Shown piece after piece: positions 61,431 through 64,000 of a stretch of DNA of 64,000 nucleotides. The DNA comes from Sisyra terminalis (lineage: Eukaryota > Arthropoda > Insecta > Neuroptera > Sisyridae), in the NCBI GenBank assembly GCA_958496175.1, contig OY292278.1, positions 18,166,001-18,230,000 on the forward strand. The letters run 5' to 3'. A program made the position numbers and the translations under genes. Within the stretch, counting starts at the first letter, position 1, and each line of letters starts with the position of its first letter. The notes beneath the pieces were generated by a model, which saw only the letters and a program-made list of their open reading frames with translations, did no database searches and had not been told where the DNA came from.

Positions 61431-61730
61431 GATATTTAAAAAAAAAATAATACCAATCCAAATAAAACAAAAGTAATTTGTGAAAAAAAAAAAATAACGA
61501 ATAAGTAAAACTTATAATTAAATAAGACAAATATATATAAAAAATAAAGACAAAGAAATAAATAAAAATATATATAAAACAAATAATATTTAAGTGAGTG
61601 GGGACCGTCGCGGGATGGAATCCCCAACAGGTGACAAGTGAATCTGACTAAGGTTAGCTTCTACATATTAGCCAAACTGGAAAGCCAATTCGGCAATAAG
61701 TTAAAGACTTTAAATAAAAAAAAAAAAAAA
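61431..61730 (+). promoter_or_regulatory. 3' UTR, stem-loop and A tail of the LINE
   Basis: Mostly A-rich, with one GC-rich hairpin at 61599-61626: TGGGGA pairs TCCCCA and, inside, CCGTC pairs GATGG around a GCGG loop with two unpaired A. Such a lone stable stem before the tail could be the site the RT recognises; that is inference. The tail ends AATAAAAAAAAAAAAAAA before the right target duplication. Confidence 0.6.
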
Positions 61731-61742
61731 ATAAAGAATGCA
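61731..61742. repeat. Target-site duplication, right copy
   Basis: ATAAAGAATGCA, identical to 57019-57030 and directly after the A tail. Confidence 0.92.
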
Positions 61743-61925
61743 TTTTTTGTTTTCGTTTCATTATGATCATTTTGTCGAAAAAGTTATGACAAGATCTTCG
61801 GAAATACTCATTAGTATCCAAAATATTCATAACATTCATAGTACCGTATGATCCAAATTTTTTACGTTGGGATTTCCTGGATAAGATTGATTGAGCCTCA
61901 ACACTGCACCTTGAAAGCATATTTT

Positions 61926-62320
61926 GTTTCCTGGGTCCCTATTTCACCTTGTTAAGGTCAAGAAGCTTGGCAAACCTTAGCAACTGGGATACTAAGTGTT
62001 TTCCGTCTATTCCAGTTCCAGAACTTGATATCCCCTGTTCTTCATGTCTTTATTCATTCGTGGTACCGCATTTTCCCAGGACCTGAAAAACGATTTCATC
62101 CTTTACATATTAGAATTTGCATCTAACATCTCCTACATGCAATACCATTTTATGCAGGTACTTTCTTAATCTGCAAAGGTTCGGTTATTGGACCCATTAT
62201 CACTCTACCTAGCTTTTTTTAAGACCAAGTATTTAAGCAGTTCGATTCAGCGCTGGTTTTACTATGTTTTTGCTCGACCTGACTTTCTCCTTGTAGGAAA
62301 CTTCCTAGTTGTTAATATCC
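61926..62320 (-). pseudogene. LINE RNase H-domain relic, second copy
   Basis: Minus strand aligns with 53930-54530: AAATACTTGGTCTTAAAAAA, then GGTCCAATAACCGAACCTTT, GGTATTGCATGTAGGAGAT, AAAATGCGGTACCACGAATG, and the end GGTGAAATAGGGACCCAGG. Residues in different frames recall KYLGL...R, GLLTGH and HL.KMGI. It lacks the nested segment present at 54.1-54.3 kb. Heavily broken. Confidence 0.6.
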
Positions 62321-62399
62321 ACAAGTGAGCAAAGATTTATTTTTGAAAATTAATTAAGTAGAATTAATAGTTGACTTCGAATAATTTACATTATTCTAA

Positions 62400-62560
62400 T
62401 AGAACTTTTTAGCCTAAGGTGTAAATGACCGCTCCAAAGCGTTTGATCCTCGTATCAACCAAATTTTCGATATTTATCGATTACGGATTTTTAATAACCC
62501 AAGAGTCGCTGAAGACCTTAGTTATTATACAATGACGGTAAATAACAATTTGAAAAAATA
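62400..62560 (+). mobile_element. tRNA-derived SINE, copy 6
   Basis: GTTTGATCCTCGTATCAACC (B-box region), AAATTTTCGATATTTATCG, AACCCAAGAGTCGCTGAAGA, then CAATGACGGTAAATAACAAT and a short A-rich tail. The A-box half is shortened. Confidence 0.68.
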
Positions 62561-62649
62561 ACTTTTTATATAAGTTAATCCCATTTTATGCAGTATTGTA
62601 TTTTAATAGTAGGTTTAATTTCTATTTCGGTTTTCTTTCCAGAGCCGTC

Positions 62650-63120
62650 TACCCTTGTTTTTCATTGTAATTTGGTAGTTCTCCAATGGTTTAAGAATTT
62701 TCATCATTTCGTTGTTTGTTGAAAATGCAATATTGAAGTTATTTTTCTTAAGGAAGTTGGCGATTGTAAAACTAAATATACAATTGAAGTTTGATTTTAT
62801 ATATTTTTTGTTTTCTTTTGGTGAAGTTGAAAGAATGGATCTTTAAGTAAATTTCGATATTATTTTGACAACAACTGAGCGTTTGTTATTATTATTACAA
62901 CAGCTTAATCGTAGACAAAATAATATCCAAATTTACTAAAAAATCCATTCTTTCAACTTCACCAAAAGAAAACAAAAAATATATTAAATCAAACTTTATT
63001 ATATATTCAGTTTAAAATCGCCAACTTCTTTAAAAAAAAATAACTTAAATATTGCATTTTCTACAAACAACGACATGATGAAAATTCTTAAACCATTGGA
63101 GAACAACTAAAAAACAATGA
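62650..63120. repeat. Inverted duplication of a Penelope-like element segment
   Basis: The left arm 62650-62865, reversed, matches 62920-63120 (ATCCATTCTTTCAACTTCAC, GAAAATTCTTAAACCATTGG, GCATTTTC.ACAAACAACG). The arm encodes NIAFSTNNEMMKILKPLENY on the minus strand and a decayed equivalent on the plus strand, the stretch that leads into the GIY-YIG domain. The spacer is about 55 bp. PLEs are known for such head-to-head copies. Confidence 0.82.
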
Positions 63121-63299
63121 AAAATAAAACCGGAATATATAAATTAAATGTGGTTCCTGTGAAAAATTGTGCATTGGCCAAACTGGTAGATCTTTCGGAA
63201 CAAGATATAAGGAACATACACTCAAAAATCATGTTATTGGTTAAAATTTATAAAGTTTTAGTAACAAATTCAGCCATTCAAGTAACTACACTGCTTTGA
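63085..63299 (+). pseudogene. Penelope-like GIY-YIG endonuclease relic, copy 1
   Basis: Read across one frameshift: KTGIYK, then CGSCEKLCIGQTGRSFGTR and YKEHTLKN. This is the GIY-YIG core (GIY; CIG for YIG; QTGRSF..R; KEH). The literal 60-codon frame 63117-63299 follows the wrong phase after GIYK and is not meaningful. Confidence 0.82.
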
Positions 63300-63409
63300 T
63301 TTGTACAAAGTAGGCTTAGTATTTCTCGTTTAAAATGACTTTTGAGTACAGAACATTTAGAACGATATTTCTTTCAATTTATAATATCCATTGGATTATA
63401 ATTAAGATA

Positions 63410-63660
63410 AACCATTGGAGAACAACCAAATTACAACGAATAACAAAACCGGAATATATAAAATTAAATGTGGTCCTGTGAAAAATTCTACGTTGGCCAA
63501 ACTGGTAGATCTTTCGGAACAAGATAAAAGTAGCATACACCCAAGAAACCTACTTCAACAATAACATCAAATTTTACAAAACACCTTTATGACGAAAATC
63601 ATCTATGCTTAAATTTCGAAACAAATTTTAAGCCACTACATATTTGTGTATACAATATAT
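63410..63660 (+). pseudogene. Penelope-like GIY-YIG endonuclease relic, copy 2
   Basis: Second direct copy starting ACCATTGGAGAACAACCAAA, about 320 bp after the first. It reads KTGIYKIKCG, then (next frame) CEKFYVGQTGRSFGTR, a stop, and farther on KHLYDENHLCLNFETNFKPL HICVYNI, the end of the domain. Frameshifts and a stop make it dead, but YVGQTGRSF is better preserved than in copy 1. Confidence 0.85.
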
Positions 63661-63697
63661 AAAATATATTGCAGTCCAATTTATATAGTATAATTTA

Positions 63698-63778
63698 ACA
63701 TAATAATATACAAATTTAATATAATAATATACAAATTTAATATAATAATATATAAACTTAATATAATAATATATAAAA
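63698..63778 (+). repeat. Short tandem repeat, 21-bp period, about 4 units
   Basis: TAATATAATAATATACAAATT-type units with small changes (ACAAATTT, ATAAACTT), between the endonuclease relic and the hammerhead. Confidence 0.8.
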
Positions 63779-63835
63779 ATCATACCAGCTACATAAATTT
63801 GAACAGAAGTTCAAACAAAAATATTCGTAACGTAT

Positions 63836-63882
63836 TGACCAGATACGTATTTCGATTGCCAAGCAATCCTCATCAGTGGTCA
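63836..63882 (-). ncRNA. Type I hammerhead-ribozyme motif, family C, fully canonical core
   Basis: Minus strand, 47 nt: stem I TGACCA (63882-63877), core CTGATGA (63876-63870), spacer G, stem II GATTGC-TTG-GCAATC (6 bp), core GAAA (63853-63850), palindrome ATACGTAT (63850-63843), cleavage nucleotide C (63842), stem I TGGTCA (63841-63836). Every invariant position is present and stems I and II pair perfectly. Stem III is an 8-nt palindrome with no loop, so it can only form between two strands. It lies 180 bp after a PLE endonuclease relic and in antisense to it. Confidence 0.85.
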
Positions 63883-64000
63883 TCAAGTAGTTTGGAACAC
63901 TCCGTAACTGCTATGTGATGATTCACAAAATAATCACGGATTGACCTCATTTTATATGTCGTGCCTTTCTCTTTTTGCGATGTGGTTATGGAGGGGGGGG
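63883..64000. other. Window edge
   Basis: No feature recognised. The window ends in a G-run (GGAGGGGGGGG). Confidence 0.5.

Larger units (their letters stand above)
57031..61730 (+). mobile_element. Full-length jockey-clade non-LTR retrotransposon, 4.70 kb
   Basis: The element spans a 593-bp 5' UTR, two intact ORFs joined stop-to-start, a 285-bp 3' UTR and a 16-bp A-rich tail, bounded by a perfect 12-bp target duplication. Jockey elements transcribe themselves from an internal promoter, nick DNA with an APE-type endonuclease and reverse-transcribe at the nick. No RNase H domain follows the RT, as expected in jockey. With no frame break in 1267 codons and an identical duplication, this copy is recent and may still be competent. 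Two decayed jockey-type copies (32.6-33.6 and 44.6-44.9 kb) show earlier activity of related lineages. Confidence 0.95.

Noticed and set aside
63117..63299. 60-codon ORF
   Set aside because: Follows the wrong phase through a frameshifted GIY-YIG relic; the peptide is not biological.
63988..64000. Terminal poly-G run
   Set aside because: At the window edge; could be real or a sequence-end artefact, cannot be judged.

Overview
This is AT-rich (about 70% A+T by eye), gene-poor animal DNA dominated by mobile-element remains. The mix points to an insect: a jockey-clade LINE whose gag has the insect-type zinc-knuckle layout, a Tc1/mariner relic, tRNA-derived SINEs, RTE-like and RNase H-bearing LINE relics, and Penelope-like elements (PLEs). 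A beetle is a reasonable guess but is not proven by the sequence. I found no host protein-coding gene I can defend, no tRNA or rRNA gene and no CRISPR array; most short ORFs look like chance or shadow frames.

Layout. 0-5 kb: a SINE inside a 640-bp palindrome, a LINE RNase H relic, and a 200-bp hairpin with a hammerhead-ribozyme (HHR) motif. 10.3-11.7 kb: PLE reverse-transcriptase and GIY-YIG endonuclease relics facing each other, followed by an HHR hairpin. 13.6-14.0 kb: Tc1 transposase relic. 17-20 kb: two head-to-tail copies of an interspersed repeat. 28-33.6 kb: a tandem duplication, a 630-bp foldback element, and a jockey RT relic split by a small DNA transposon with a 9-bp target duplication. 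35.5-37 kb: two HHR hairpins in inverted orientation around a decayed, unidentified coding-like stretch. 37.9-38.2 kb: a GC-rich island. 42-56 kb: scattered hAT-like, jockey, RTE, RNase H-LINE and PLE relics. 57.0-61.7 kb: a complete, open-frame jockey-type retrotransposon with a perfect 12-bp target-site duplication. 62.6-64 kb: rearranged PLE endonuclease copies and a textbook HHR core.

Most interesting result: three unrelated-in-sequence hammerhead families (A at 2.36 and 47.5 kb; B at 11.2, 11.6, 35.7 and 36.8 kb; C at 45.2 and 63.8 kb). Their best copies keep CUGANGA and a correctly paired stem I and stem II; GAAA is kept except in the A copy at 2.36 kb, which reads GATA there, while the inverted arm of the same hairpin keeps GAAA. 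In each family stem III is a loopless palindrome (6, 4 and 8 nt), which cannot close within one molecule but could join two, suggesting obligately dimeric ribozymes. Families B and C lie just 3' of PLE endonuclease relics. Hammerheads in PLEs are known; the loopless stem III shared by three families, the single-nucleotide spacer before stem II and the foldback packaging deserve a second look. How things fit together: the intact LINE is the only visibly autonomous element; the rest is a graveyard of earlier elements, with short palindromic derivatives multiplied by other machinery.
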